Positions 43,756 to 52,512 of a DNA stretch of 64,000 nt are shown piece after piece. The DNA lies in NCBI GenBank assembly GCA_018433975.1, contig JAHDQE010000018.1, forward strand, positions 1-64,000, in the 5' to 3' direction. Each line of letters begins with the position of its first letter. The first letter of the stretch is position 1. The notes under the pieces were generated by a model that saw nothing but the letters and a program-made list of their open reading frames with translations, did not search any database and was not told where the DNA came from. A program made the translations under genes and the position numbers. This DNA is from Ornatilinea sp. (GTDB lineage Bacteria > Chloroflexota > Anaerolineae > Anaerolineales > Anaerolineaceae).

Positions 43756-43779
43756 TCTGAAACAAGGAGCAAATTGACA

Positions 43780-44673
43780 ATGGCAGTTGAAAATACACTG
43801 GCAGCGGATGCAAACTTAAACACAAAAGCGGTTCCCCAGCGCGTATTGGTCTGGGAAGCATTCAAGCGTCACAAGTTGGCCATGATTTCTGCTGTGGTGT
43901 TCATGATTTTGACGGTGGCGTGTTTCTCGGCCCCCATTATTGCGCCTTATGAGTTTGATGAGATTAACCTGAGCGCGATTCGGCAGCCTCCTTCGTTACA
44001 AAACCTGATGGGTACGGATGATCTTGGGCGTGATCTTTTCACCCGTATTCTCTATGGCGGCCGTATCTCCATCTTGATTGGTATTTTCTCGGCGCTGATT
44101 GGCACGGGTTTGGGCGCTTTGGTTGGGTCTGTGGCGGGCTTCTATGGCGGCAAGCTGGATAACATCCTCATGCGTTTTACCGATATGGCTTACTCCATCC
44201 CAACCCTGCCTTTGCTGATCGTGTTGAGTTCCTTTACCAAAGCTGCGGTTCCCATGATGGTGGCGATTATTGGTTTTCTGAGTTGGATGCCCACTGCGCG
44301 GGTGGTGCGCGGCTCGGTGCTTTCGATCAAAGAAAAAGAATTTGTGGAAGCCGCCCGCATGATCGGCGCACCCGATTTTGCGATTATTGGCAGACATATT
44401 TTGCCCAATGCGGTCGGGCCGATCATCGTTGGGGTAACCCTGGGCGTTGGGAATGCGATTATCGTGGAATCTTCTCTGAGCTTCCTGGGGCTTGGCGTTC
44501 AGCCGCCCACCCCGACCTGGGGAAATATGCTCATGGATTCTCAATCTACCATGGCGAGCAAACCCTGGCTGACGATTTTCCCCGGTATGGCTATTCTCCT
44601 GATCGTGCTTGCCGTCAACTTCCTCGGCGATGGTTTGCAGGATGCGTTGGACCCGACTCTGCGAAAACGGTAA
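43780..44673 (+). CDS. dppC: Dipeptide-type ABC transporter permease, DppC-like
   Basis: 297 residues with an extended N-terminal tail, then MGTDDLGRDLFTRILYGGRISILIG and the EAA loop VEAARMIGAPDFAIIGRHILPNAVGPIIV. FLGDGLQDALDPTLRKR closes the protein as in DppC/OppC. ATG 43780 is preferred to the in-frame TTG at 43774, as the CAAGGAGC site is then better spaced. It is followed after about 80 bases by an aminotransferase gene. Confidence 0.93.
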   Translation: MAVENTLAADANLNTKAVPQRVLVWEAFKRHKLAMISAVVFMILTVACFSAPIIAPYEFDEINLSAIRQPPSLQNLMGTDDLGRDLFTRILYGGRISILIGIFSALIGTGLGALVGSVAGFYGGKLDNILMRFTDMAYSIPTLPLLIVLSSFTKAAVPMMVAIIGFLSWMPTARVVRGSVLSIKEKEFVEAARMIGAPDFAIIGRHILPNAVGPIIVGVTLGVGNAIIVESSLSFLGLGVQPPTPTWGNMLMDSQSTMASKPWLTIFPGMAILLIVLAVNFLGDGLQDALDPTLRKR

Positions 44674-44752
44674 TTTTGTATTGGATGTGTACCTACCCGC
44701 CCATACTCTGCCTCGAGCGCCTTGGACGGATAAATAAAAAGTGGAGGCAAAT

Positions 44753-45895
44753 GTGCAAAAATCTCTTCTGATGATCCCCGGTCCGGTGGAAGTGGATCCG
44801 GATGTTCTGGAAGTAATGGGGCGTCCTACCGATGGACACACCAGTTCCGCGTTTATTGAAACCTTTGGAGCCTGTCTGGAAGGTCTGCGGGATGTGTTCG
44901 CTGCTCCGGATGGGATGCCCTTCGTGATTGCCGGCAGCGGCACCTTCGCGATGGAACTGGCTGTGGCCAATCTGATTGAACCGGGTGACCGTGCGGTTGT
45001 GGTTGAAACCGGCTACTTTTCCTGGCGGATGGCGGATGTTCTTACCCGCCACGGCGCGCAGGTGGAACAGGTCGGCGCGGAAGTGGGGCACGCCCCTTCG
45101 CTTGAGGATGTGGAAGCAGCTCTCAAGAAAGGCGCCAAAGTGCTTACGGTGACTCATGTGGATACCTCCACCGGAGTCTGCGCACCGGTCAAAGACTATG
45201 CGGCTCTGGCGCGTCGTTACAACGCTCTGGTAGTGGTGGATGGCGTGTGCGCAGTAGCAGGGCAGGAATTCCGGCAAACGGAATGGGATGTGGATGTCTG
45301 TCTGACGGGCTCCCAGAAAGCCCTGGCCGTTCCTCCGGGTCTGGCGTTGGTGATGGCTCGCCCGCGGGCGATTGAGGCCTTCAAGGCGCGCAAGACGCCG
45401 GTCGCCAGCTATTATGCCGATTGGGGCCTCTGGCTTCCCATCATGCAGGCCTATATGGACCGCAAACCGGCTTATTTCGCCACCCCGGCGGTAAACCTGG
45501 TGGCGGCGCTCGCGGAAAGCGTCAAACAGATCAACGCCGAAGGGATGGAGGCTCGTTGGGCTCGCCATCGCAGGCTTTCAAACGCTTTTAAAGCGGGTGC
45601 GGCAGCCCTGGGTCTGGATCAGATCCCGGTTACCGAAGATCTGCGGGCCGTAACGCTGACCACGTTGTATTTCCCCGAGGGAGTGGACGGCTCGTTGTTG
45701 AAACGCATTTCGGCGGCGGGCGTATCGCTGGCTGGCGGGTTGTATCCCACCATTAAAACGCGTTACTTCCGTGTGGGTCACATGGGTGTCAATGGGATTG
45801 GCGAATTGCTGCGGACATTGTCTGCCATTGAGCAGGGGCTGGGTGTTCAGTCCGGTGCCGGTGTGGCGGCTGCGCAGCAAGAATGGTTGAAATAG
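44753..45895 (+). CDS. Class V aminotransferase, alanine/serine-glyoxylate aminotransferase family, copy 1
   Basis: 380 residues. Opening MIPGPVEVDPDVLEVMGRPT, cofactor region AGSGTFAMELAV, VTHVDTSTGVCAP, the Asp in VVVDGVCAVAG and the PLP lysine in LTGSQKALAVPPGLAL all follow the AGT pattern. It should transfer the amino group of alanine, serine or a related amino acid to glyoxylate or pyruvate. GTG 44753 is favoured over GTG 44741 because GGAGG lies five bases before it. A second, distinct copy is at 60724. Confidence 0.9.
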   Translation: MQKSLLMIPGPVEVDPDVLEVMGRPTDGHTSSAFIETFGACLEGLRDVFAAPDGMPFVIAGSGTFAMELAVANLIEPGDRAVVVETGYFSWRMADVLTRHGAQVEQVGAEVGHAPSLEDVEAALKKGAKVLTVTHVDTSTGVCAPVKDYAALARRYNALVVVDGVCAVAGQEFRQTEWDVDVCLTGSQKALAVPPGLALVMARPRAIEAFKARKTPVASYYADWGLWLPIMQAYMDRKPAYFATPAVNLVAALAESVKQINAEGMEARWARHRRLSNAFKAGAAALGLDQIPVTEDLRAVTLTTLYFPEGVDGSLLKRISAAGVSLAGGLYPTIKTRYFRVGHMGVNGIGELLRTLSAIEQGLGVQSGAGVAAAQQEWLK

Positions 45896-45903
45896 CTCTG
45901 TTT

Positions 45904-45968
45904 CGCCGCCCGACGTATGGGGCGGCGAGATATTCATGGTTGGGATCAAGAGGTTATGTGATCCTCTT
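45904..45968 (+). other. Two hairpins in the 297-base gap after the first aminotransferase gene
   Basis: CGCCGCCC (45904-45911) pairs with GGGCGGCG (45920-45927), and AAGAGG (45948-45953) with CCTCTT (45963-45968), the latter followed only by TC. They may slow or end transcription after the transporter-aminotransferase unit. The rest of 45969-46192 holds no gene I can see. Confidence 0.5.
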
Positions 45969-46192
45969 TCAGGGCTGTGGGCGCGGTGGCGGTTCGGTGC
46001 GGTTTATAAATAATTTCGGGAAAAATTAACAAAACCAACCAGTGGACAATGAAGCAATCATCGCAACTGTATTGATAGCATAGAACGCCACCGCCGCCCT
46101 CCCCAAAATAATGAATAAAAACAATCGGTTTCGACCGGACCGCTGACTTGCAGCCCGGATTCTATTTGTGCGGAAAAATTTTGGAGATAAAA

Positions 46193-46996
46193 ATGGATTT
46201 TAGTCAGCAGGTTGTGGTGATTACCGGTGCGGGGAACGGTATTGGTCTGGGGATTGCTCATGCATTTATTGAGAAGAATGCCCGGGTGGTGGTTGCAGAA
46301 ATTAATGCCAACTCCGGAAATCGTGCGGTACAGGAACTGGAAGCCGCCGGGGGAGAAGCTTTCTTTGTGCAGGTAGATGTGGCCGACGAACCCCAGGTAG
46401 AGCGGATGGTACAGGCCGTCCTGGAGAAATATGGACGGATTGACATTCTGGTCAACAATGCCGGGGTGGTCGGGCATCACTTGATTACGGAATTGGATCG
46501 TGAAGAATGGGACCGACAGCTGGCTGTTCAGCTTACCGGTCCATTTTTGACTTCCAAACACATTGCCCGTCACATGATCGCCCGCGGCGGGCAGGGCAAG
46601 ATCGTCAATATTTCCTCCGTTTCCGCGGTGATGGGCCGGGTTAAAGGCGGCTCGCACTGTGTCTCGAAGGGTGGCCTGACCATGCTGACCAAGGTGCTGG
46701 CCATGGAGCTGGGGCAATACCAGATCAACGTCAACGCGGTGGCGCCCGGGTTGATCGATGTCCCCGCGCAGCGCAACGAAGACAACCTTTCCTCCGAATA
46801 CCAGAACCGGTACCTGAAGGAAGTCCCGCTGGAGCGCATGGGCACGCCCGAAGATATTGCGCAGATGGTCCTGTTCCTGAGTTCCCCGGAAGCCAATTGG
46901 ATCACCGGTCAACTTTTCCTGGTGGATGGCGGCCTGATGGCCGGTCATCTCTCTTTTCAGGGTGTGCATGATTTCGCCATGCTGTATGGGCACTAG
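46193..46996 (+). CDS. Short-chain dehydrogenase/reductase A, catalytic Tyr replaced by His
   Basis: 267 residues. VVVITGAGNGIGLGIAHAF binds the cofactor, VNNAGV is intact and the Ser is in NISSVSAVMG. The active-site YxxxK segment reads HCVSK (SHCVSKGGLTML), so the Tyr that donates the proton is His. Activity may be changed or lost. The C-terminal ITGQLFLVDGG is normal. ATG 46193 has TTGGAGATAAAA upstream. The prolidase-like amidohydrolase follows after about 20 bases. Confidence 0.88.
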   Translation: MDFSQQVVVITGAGNGIGLGIAHAFIEKNARVVVAEINANSGNRAVQELEAAGGEAFFVQVDVADEPQVERMVQAVLEKYGRIDILVNNAGVVGHHLITELDREEWDRQLAVQLTGPFLTSKHIARHMIARGGQGKIVNISSVSAVMGRVKGGSHCVSKGGLTMLTKVLAMELGQYQINVNAVAPGLIDVPAQRNEDNLSSEYQNRYLKEVPLERMGTPEDIAQMVLFLSSPEANWITGQLFLVDGGLMAGHLSFQGVHDFAMLYGH

Positions 46997-47017
46997 ACCG
47001 TTCACGCAGGAGCTGTG

Positions 47018-48298
47018 ATGATGGAGAAGCCGCTTTACTTATACAATGCCCGTTTGATTGACGGCAGTGGAGATTCCGTTCCGGCGCAGCCGGCTGCTTT
47101 GCTGGTGGAAGGGAACCGGATCAAACACGCAGCGCCCCAATCGGAGCTGCCCTGTCCGGAGGGAGCCGTGCGGGTTGACCTGGAAGGCAAAACCCTTATG
47201 CCCGGCCTGATTGATTGCCACGACCATCTTGCTAACCTGGAGGGCACGATGGTCCAGCGCGCTGCCACACCGCCTACCCTGGCAGTTTTCAAAGCCGCGG
47301 AGGCTTTCAAGAAAACCCTGCTGGCCGGTTTTACCTCCATCCGGGATGCGTCCGGGGTGGATCAGGGCATGAAGATGGCCGTGGAGCAGGGCCTGATCCC
47401 CGGGCCGCGTCTGAAAATCAGTGTGGTCATTCTTTGCCAGTTCGGCGGGCATAATGATCACACTGAGCCGGCCGGAATCGATTCCACCTTTCCCTGGTTG
47501 CAAACCATTCCCAGTGGGATCTGCGATGGCCCCGATGAATGCCGCAAGAAAGTGCGCGAAGTGATCCGCGCCGGGGCGGATTGGGTCAAAATCGCTACTA
47601 CCGGTGGGGTGGGGACGCCTATTGGCGGGCCGCTGGTCCGCCAGTTCTCCCCGGAAGAAGTTCAGATGATCGTGGATACGGCTCATGCGGCCGGGAAGCC
47701 GGTCATGAGCCATGCCTATGGCGGTGAGGGCGTCAAGATTTGTCTGGATGCGGGCGTGGACAGCATTGAGCACGGGGCCGCCCTGAGCGATGACCTGATC
47801 GAACAGATGGTCCGGCAGGGCACCTGGTTGGTGCCGACCTTTACCGTTTTGCGTCGTATTGTGGCATTGGGACGCAGAGAACCTTCTCCCCTTCCTCCTT
47901 ATATGCTGCCAAAGGCACTCAAACTATTGGAGTATCAGGCCGAGAGCTTCCAAAAAGCGCTGCGCGCCGGGGTCAAAATGGCCATGGGGACCGATCTGGG
48001 CAGTTTTGGCCACGGGCAGAACGCCGGCGAGCTGGCTTATCTGGTGGAAGCAGGCATGACCCCCATGCAGGCCATTGTGACCGCCACACAGATGGGTGCC
48101 AAATGTATGGGGCTGGGCGACCGGGTCGGTGTGCTCCGCGAGGACATGCTGGCGGATTTGCTGGTGGTCGATGGGGACCCGCTGGAGGATGTTTCTATCC
48201 TCCAGGATGCGAACCGTCTCCGGTTGGTGATGAAGGATGGGCAAATTTACAAAGATACGCTTGGGCTTCCGGCCTTTGCGGAGGAGATACAGGCATGA
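47018..48298 (+). CDS. Amidohydrolase of the imidazolonepropionase/prolidase-like group
   Basis: About 426 residues. MPGLIDCHDHLANLEG provides the first metal pair, DWVKIATTGGVGTP the possible carbamylated lysine, MSHAYGGEGVKICLDAGVDSIEHGAAL two histidines and MGTDLGSFGHGQNAGELAYL the Asp. This is the order of the COG1228 Xaa-Pro/Xaa-Arg carboxypeptidase-like enzymes. AGGAG at 47008-47012 suits a start at ATG 47018 or 47021. The stop overlaps the start of DUF885 C (ATGA). A hydrolytic step on a dipeptide-like substrate is a reasonable guess. Confidence 0.88.
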   Translation: MMEKPLYLYNARLIDGSGDSVPAQPAALLVEGNRIKHAAPQSELPCPEGAVRVDLEGKTLMPGLIDCHDHLANLEGTMVQRAATPPTLAVFKAAEAFKKTLLAGFTSIRDASGVDQGMKMAVEQGLIPGPRLKISVVILCQFGGHNDHTEPAGIDSTFPWLQTIPSGICDGPDECRKKVREVIRAGADWVKIATTGGVGTPIGGPLVRQFSPEEVQMIVDTAHAAGKPVMSHAYGGEGVKICLDAGVDSIEHGAALSDDLIEQMVRQGTWLVPTFTVLRRIVALGRREPSPLPPYMLPKALKLLEYQAESFQKALRAGVKMAMGTDLGSFGHGQNAGELAYLVEAGMTPMQAIVTATQMGAKCMGLGDRVGVLREDMLADLLVVDGDPLEDVSILQDANRLRLVMKDGQIYKDTLGLPAFAEEIQA

Positions 48299-49959
48299 CA
48301 ACATCGGATACGCTTGAAGCCCGTTATGACCGGCTTTCACAGGAATTCTTTGATACTTATTACACTTATCATCCGGTTCATGCCACCCGGCAGGGGCTGC
48401 ACCAATATGATGGCTCGCTGGGGCATTACCGGTGGGATGAGATTGAAGCGACTCTGCGGCGGATGAAGGCCATTCAGGCCGAGGTGTCCTGGATTGACCC
48501 TGCGAAGATGGACGCTTTGCATGCCCTGGATTATCCCGTGCTGACCACCCGCATGAAGCGCGAGATTTACTGGATTGAGACCTGGCGTTTCTGGGAAAAT
48601 AACCCGCTGTTCTACAAGGATACGATTACCGAAGGCGTGTTCAATCTGGTCAGCCGCAACTTTGCCCCGCTGGAAGAGCGCCTGAAATCGCTGATCGCCC
48701 GCGAGCGCGATGTCCCCGCGGTACTGGCTGCCGCGCGGGAGAACCTCCGGAACCCGCCCGCGGTCTACACCGAGCAGGCCATTCGCTATATGAAGGGCGC
48801 TAAACTGTTCTTCAATGAAATTCCCAAAGAGTTCGCAGAGGTTAAAGACGCTGCTCTGGTGCGGGACTTCCAGGAAGCCAACCAGCAGGTACTGGAGGAA
48901 CTGGATCGCTTTTTGGTCTTCCTGCAGGATGACTTGCTCCCGCGCTCCAACGGGAACTTTGCTGTCGGCGAGGCCGAAATTCAGAACATCATCGATGCTG
49001 AAGAGATGATCGATGTTCCCGTGAAAGATATTTTGGCGCGCTGCTACAGCGATATGGATCGCCTGGAGGCGGAGATCGCGGATCTGGAGCGCGAGATTGA
49101 CCCGAATGCTACATCGGCTGAACTAAAGGAACGCATTCAGGCCAATCACCCCGATCGGGATAACCTGATGCCCACCATGCGCGCCGAGCTGGCGAAAATG
49201 CGCGCGTACCTCACATCCCACAATCTGATGACTTTGCCTGAAGAGATGCCGGATGTAATCGTCAGCCCGATGCCAACCTATGCCAGCGCGGGCGGTATGA
49301 TGTTGACCCCCGGGCCGTTTGAGCATGTCGCCAAAGAGGCTTACATGGCCATCAACCTCCCGCAGGCAGACTGGACACCGGAACGGGTTGAAGCGCAGCT
49401 CCGCGATTTCAACCTGTATGCCATGGGACTGCTGTTCATGCACGAGGCTTTCCCCGGACACAATACCCAATTCTACCTGGAGAAGCGCGTTCCCATGTTT
49501 GCCAGCAAAGACCATGATTCAGACTCAAACTCGGATGGTTGGGCGGAATACGGTAAATACATGATGGTCGATGAGATTTACGGCGAGCAGGACCCGCTGT
49601 ACCGCCTGGCGGCGCTGCAGGCCAAACTGGGTTCGATCTCCACTGCGATTGCCGGGCTGGAAATCCATATGGAGATCCGTACCCTGGAAGAGGCTGCCCA
49701 ATTCATCGTTGAGCGCGGCGGGAATACAGAGCAGAGAGCCTGGCGGGTGCTGGACCGGGCGATCTATTATCCTTCACACCTTACCTATTACATCGGCGGC
49801 GAAATGGTGCTCAAGCTGCGTGAGGATTACCGCAAGCTGAAAGGAGCAGCGTTTGATCTCAAGGAGTTCCATGACCGCTTCATGACCTATGGTTTGATCC
49901 CGATTAAATTGATCCGTCAGGATATGCTCGGGGCGGCGGACGATGGAGTGCTGTTCTAA
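48295..49959 (+). CDS. DUF885 family protein C
   Basis: 554 residues. Motifs MHEAFPGHNTQFYLEKR and NSDGWAEYGKYM are intact. The region from MFASKDHDSDSNSDGWAEYGKYM is nearly identical in the next protein. The N-terminal part (YDRLSQEFFDTYYTYHPVHATRQGLHQYDG) shows the family's helical lobe. Its probable activity is metal-dependent cleavage of an amide or ester bond. ATG 48295 overlaps the amidohydrolase stop, so the two are likely made together. Confidence 0.85.
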   Translation: MTTSDTLEARYDRLSQEFFDTYYTYHPVHATRQGLHQYDGSLGHYRWDEIEATLRRMKAIQAEVSWIDPAKMDALHALDYPVLTTRMKREIYWIETWRFWENNPLFYKDTITEGVFNLVSRNFAPLEERLKSLIARERDVPAVLAAARENLRNPPAVYTEQAIRYMKGAKLFFNEIPKEFAEVKDAALVRDFQEANQQVLEELDRFLVFLQDDLLPRSNGNFAVGEAEIQNIIDAEEMIDVPVKDILARCYSDMDRLEAEIADLEREIDPNATSAELKERIQANHPDRDNLMPTMRAELAKMRAYLTSHNLMTLPEEMPDVIVSPMPTYASAGGMMLTPGPFEHVAKEAYMAINLPQADWTPERVEAQLRDFNLYAMGLLFMHEAFPGHNTQFYLEKRVPMFASKDHDSDSNSDGWAEYGKYMMVDEIYGEQDPLYRLAALQAKLGSISTAIAGLEIHMEIRTLEEAAQFIVERGGNTEQRAWRVLDRAIYYPSHLTYYIGGEMVLKLREDYRKLKGAAFDLKEFHDRFMTYGLIPIKLIRQDMLGAADDGVLF

Positions 49960-49975
49960 AAGGAGAACCAACGCG

Positions 49976-51643
49976 ATGTCTGAACAGGGTAGTATTGAAG
50001 CCAGATACGACCGGCATTCACAGGAATTCTTTGACACTTACTATACCTATTATTCTCCTCATGCCACCCGGCAGGGTCTGCATCAATATGATGGCATGCT
50101 GGGGCACTACCGGCGGGAAGAGATTGATGAGACCTTGCAGCGCATGAAAACCATTCAGGCCGGGGTGGCGGCAATTGACCCGGCCAGTATGGACCATCAG
50201 CATGCTCTCGATCATCCCGTTCTCACAACCCGTATCAAGCGGGAAATCTATTGGATTGAGACCTGGCGTTTCTGGGAGAACAACCCGCTCTTTTACAACG
50301 ATATCATCACCGAAGGGGTTTTCAATCTGGTCAGCCGTAATTTTGCGCCGCTGGAAGAGCGCCTGAAATCGGTAATTTCCCGTGAGAAGGATGTCCCCGC
50401 AGTGCTGTGCGCAGCCCGCGAGAACCTTATAAACCCACCCGTTGAGTACACCACCCAGGCGGTTGATCAGGTTCAGGGGACCATTCGCTTTTTCGAGAAA
50501 CTCCCGCTGACTTTCAAACAGGTTTCGGATACCGGGTTGTTGAATGAATTCATGTCGGCCAACCTGAAAGTGATTGACGAGCTGCAGCGCTTTCTGGATT
50601 ATTTGCAGGAAGATCTTTTGCCCCGTTCCAAGGGGAACTTCGCGGTGGGTGAGGCCGAAATCCAGAAGATCATCGATGCGGAAGAGATGATCGACGTCCC
50701 TGTTGCGGATATTCTGGCGCGTTGTTATCGCGATCTGGAGCGTGCCGAGGCAGAGATTGCCGCGCTGGAGCGCGAGATTGACCCGAACGCGACCTCTGCC
50801 GAGATCCTCCGGCGCATGCGCGCGGACCATGTCGACCCCGGCGACCTTCAGGATGCCATGCGGGAGGAGCTGCGGCGCATCCGCGGCTACCTGACCGAAT
50901 ACAATCTGCTCACCATTCCTCCGGAAATGCCGGATGTGATCGTGACCCCCATGCCGGACTATGCCAGCGGCGGCGGGATGATGCTCACCCCCGGCCCCTT
51001 CGAGATGGTGGCCGAAGAGTCCTATCTGGCGCTTCAGATTCCGACCCCATCCTGGGGCGAGCAGCGCATCAAAGGCCTGTGGAGTGATTTCAACCGCTAT
51101 TCGATGGCGTTGTTAATGATCCATGAATGCTACCCGGGTCATCATACCCAGTTCTATCTGGAAAAACGGGTTCCCATGTTCGCCAGCCGCGATCATGACT
51201 CCGATTCCAACTCCGACGGCTGGGCCGAATACGGCAAGTATATGCTCGTCGATCAGGTTCTGGCAGCTCAAAGCCCCTTCTACCGCCTGGCCGCGCTGAT
51301 CTCCAAACGCAGCTACATTGCGGCCGCCATTGCCGGAATGGAAATCCACACCGGCGCGCGCACCCTCCAGCAGGCTTCCGATTTCCTGATGGAGAAGCAG
51401 GGCCGCACCCGCGAGAACACCTACATCTGGGTGCTGAACCGGGCAGTGCATTACCCCACTCATCTCACCTACTACATCGGCAGCGAGATGGTGCGCAAGC
51501 TCAAAGAAGATTACCAGAAGCTCAAAGGGGAGGCTTTTAATCTGAAAGAATTCAACGACCGCTTTATGACTTACGGGTTGATTCCCATCAAGGTCATCCG
51601 GCAGGATATGCTCGGCGCGGCCGATGATGGAATGTTGTTCTGA
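49976..51643 (+). CDS. DUF885 family protein D, tandem duplicate of C
   Basis: 555 residues, colinear with protein C and highly similar throughout, including IHECYPGHHTQFYLEKR and the same DSDSNSDGWAEYGKYM stretch. Start and end sequences (SQEFFDTYYTY, IRQDMLGAADDGMLF) match too, so this is a fairly recent tandem duplication. ATG 49976 has AAAGGAG upstream. The stop overlaps the start of the next SDR gene. Differences cluster in the middle (about residues 165-210 and 275-330), possibly giving a different specificity. Confidence 0.87.
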   Translation: MSEQGSIEARYDRHSQEFFDTYYTYYSPHATRQGLHQYDGMLGHYRREEIDETLQRMKTIQAGVAAIDPASMDHQHALDHPVLTTRIKREIYWIETWRFWENNPLFYNDIITEGVFNLVSRNFAPLEERLKSVISREKDVPAVLCAARENLINPPVEYTTQAVDQVQGTIRFFEKLPLTFKQVSDTGLLNEFMSANLKVIDELQRFLDYLQEDLLPRSKGNFAVGEAEIQKIIDAEEMIDVPVADILARCYRDLERAEAEIAALEREIDPNATSAEILRRMRADHVDPGDLQDAMREELRRIRGYLTEYNLLTIPPEMPDVIVTPMPDYASGGGMMLTPGPFEMVAEESYLALQIPTPSWGEQRIKGLWSDFNRYSMALLMIHECYPGHHTQFYLEKRVPMFASRDHDSDSNSDGWAEYGKYMLVDQVLAAQSPFYRLAALISKRSYIAAAIAGMEIHTGARTLQQASDFLMEKQGRTRENTYIWVLNRAVHYPTHLTYYIGSEMVRKLKEDYQKLKGEAFNLKEFNDRFMTYGLIPIKVIRQDMLGAADDGMLF

Positions 51644-52512
51644 TGATGGCGAATACGAAACAGGTGACTTTTGATTTCAGCGGTCAGGTCGCTGTGGTGA
51701 CCGGCGCGGCGCGTGGGGTGGGCCGGGCGCTGGTGAGTGCCTTTGCCCGCTCCGGAGCTCAAGTAGTGGCCGCAGATCGGGATGCCGAAGGGCTGGCAGA
51801 GACTTGCGAACCTTTTCCGCATGCGGTGCATCCGGTGGCGGCGGATGTCAGCACTCCGCAGGGCGCGCAGCACATCGTATCGGCGGCGCTGGAACGGTTT
51901 GGGCGGCTGGATATCTGTGTCAACAATGCCGCGGTGGCCCCGCATACCGCGCTGCTGGAAGAGACCGCGGAAGTCTGGGACCGGGTCTACGCCGTGAACT
52001 GCCGGGGTACCTTCCTGATGACCCAGGCCGCGGCGCGGGCCATGATCGCCGGAAAGCACGGCGGACGGATCATTAATTTTTCCTCCGGCGCCAGCCGCAG
52101 GGGCGGCCCGGGCGCGGCGGCTTACGCCTCCAGCCGGGCGGCAGTCGAAAGTTTTTCCCGTGTGGCGGCCATTGAACTGGCACCTCACGGCATTCTGGTC
52201 AATACCGTCAGCCCCGGGCTGATCGATACCCAGCCCAAACCGCTCCCTCCGGTTATGGCGCAGGCGCTTGGCGCACGGATTCCCAATCTGCCGCTTGCCC
52301 GCCCCGGTGAATCGGATGAGGTGGTGAACGTGGTGCTGTTCCTGGCTTCGGATGCCGCGACTTATATCGATGCCGCGGTGGTAGCCGTAGATGGCGCTTC
52401 GAGCGCGGGCAGCCGCTTCTCCGGCAGCGTGGTGGATGACGACATCCGCTATGACTGGGTAACCGGAAGGGATGCCCGTGAAGAAGGCAGGAGGTTTTCA
52501 AATGACGGATAA
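51643..52512 (+). CDS. Short-chain dehydrogenase/reductase B, catalytic Lys replaced by Arg
   Basis: 289 residues. VAVVTGAARGVGRALVSAF is the cofactor motif, CVNNAAVAP the central one, and NFSSGASRRG carries the Ser. The YxxxK segment reads YASSR (AAYASSRAAVES), so the Lys is Arg. The C-terminal tail after VVAVDGASSAG is longer than usual (VVDDDIRYDWVTGRDAREEG...). It begins at ATG 51643 on the DUF885 D stop and overlaps the next Gfo/Idh/MocA gene by about ten bases. Confidence 0.88.
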   Translation: MMANTKQVTFDFSGQVAVVTGAARGVGRALVSAFARSGAQVVAADRDAEGLAETCEPFPHAVHPVAADVSTPQGAQHIVSAALERFGRLDICVNNAAVAPHTALLEETAEVWDRVYAVNCRGTFLMTQAAARAMIAGKHGGRIINFSSGASRRGGPGAAAYASSRAAVESFSRVAAIELAPHGILVNTVSPGLIDTQPKPLPPVMAQALGARIPNLPLARPGESDEVVNVVLFLASDAATYIDAAVVAVDGASSAGSRFSGSVVDDDIRYDWVTGRDAREEGRRFSNDG

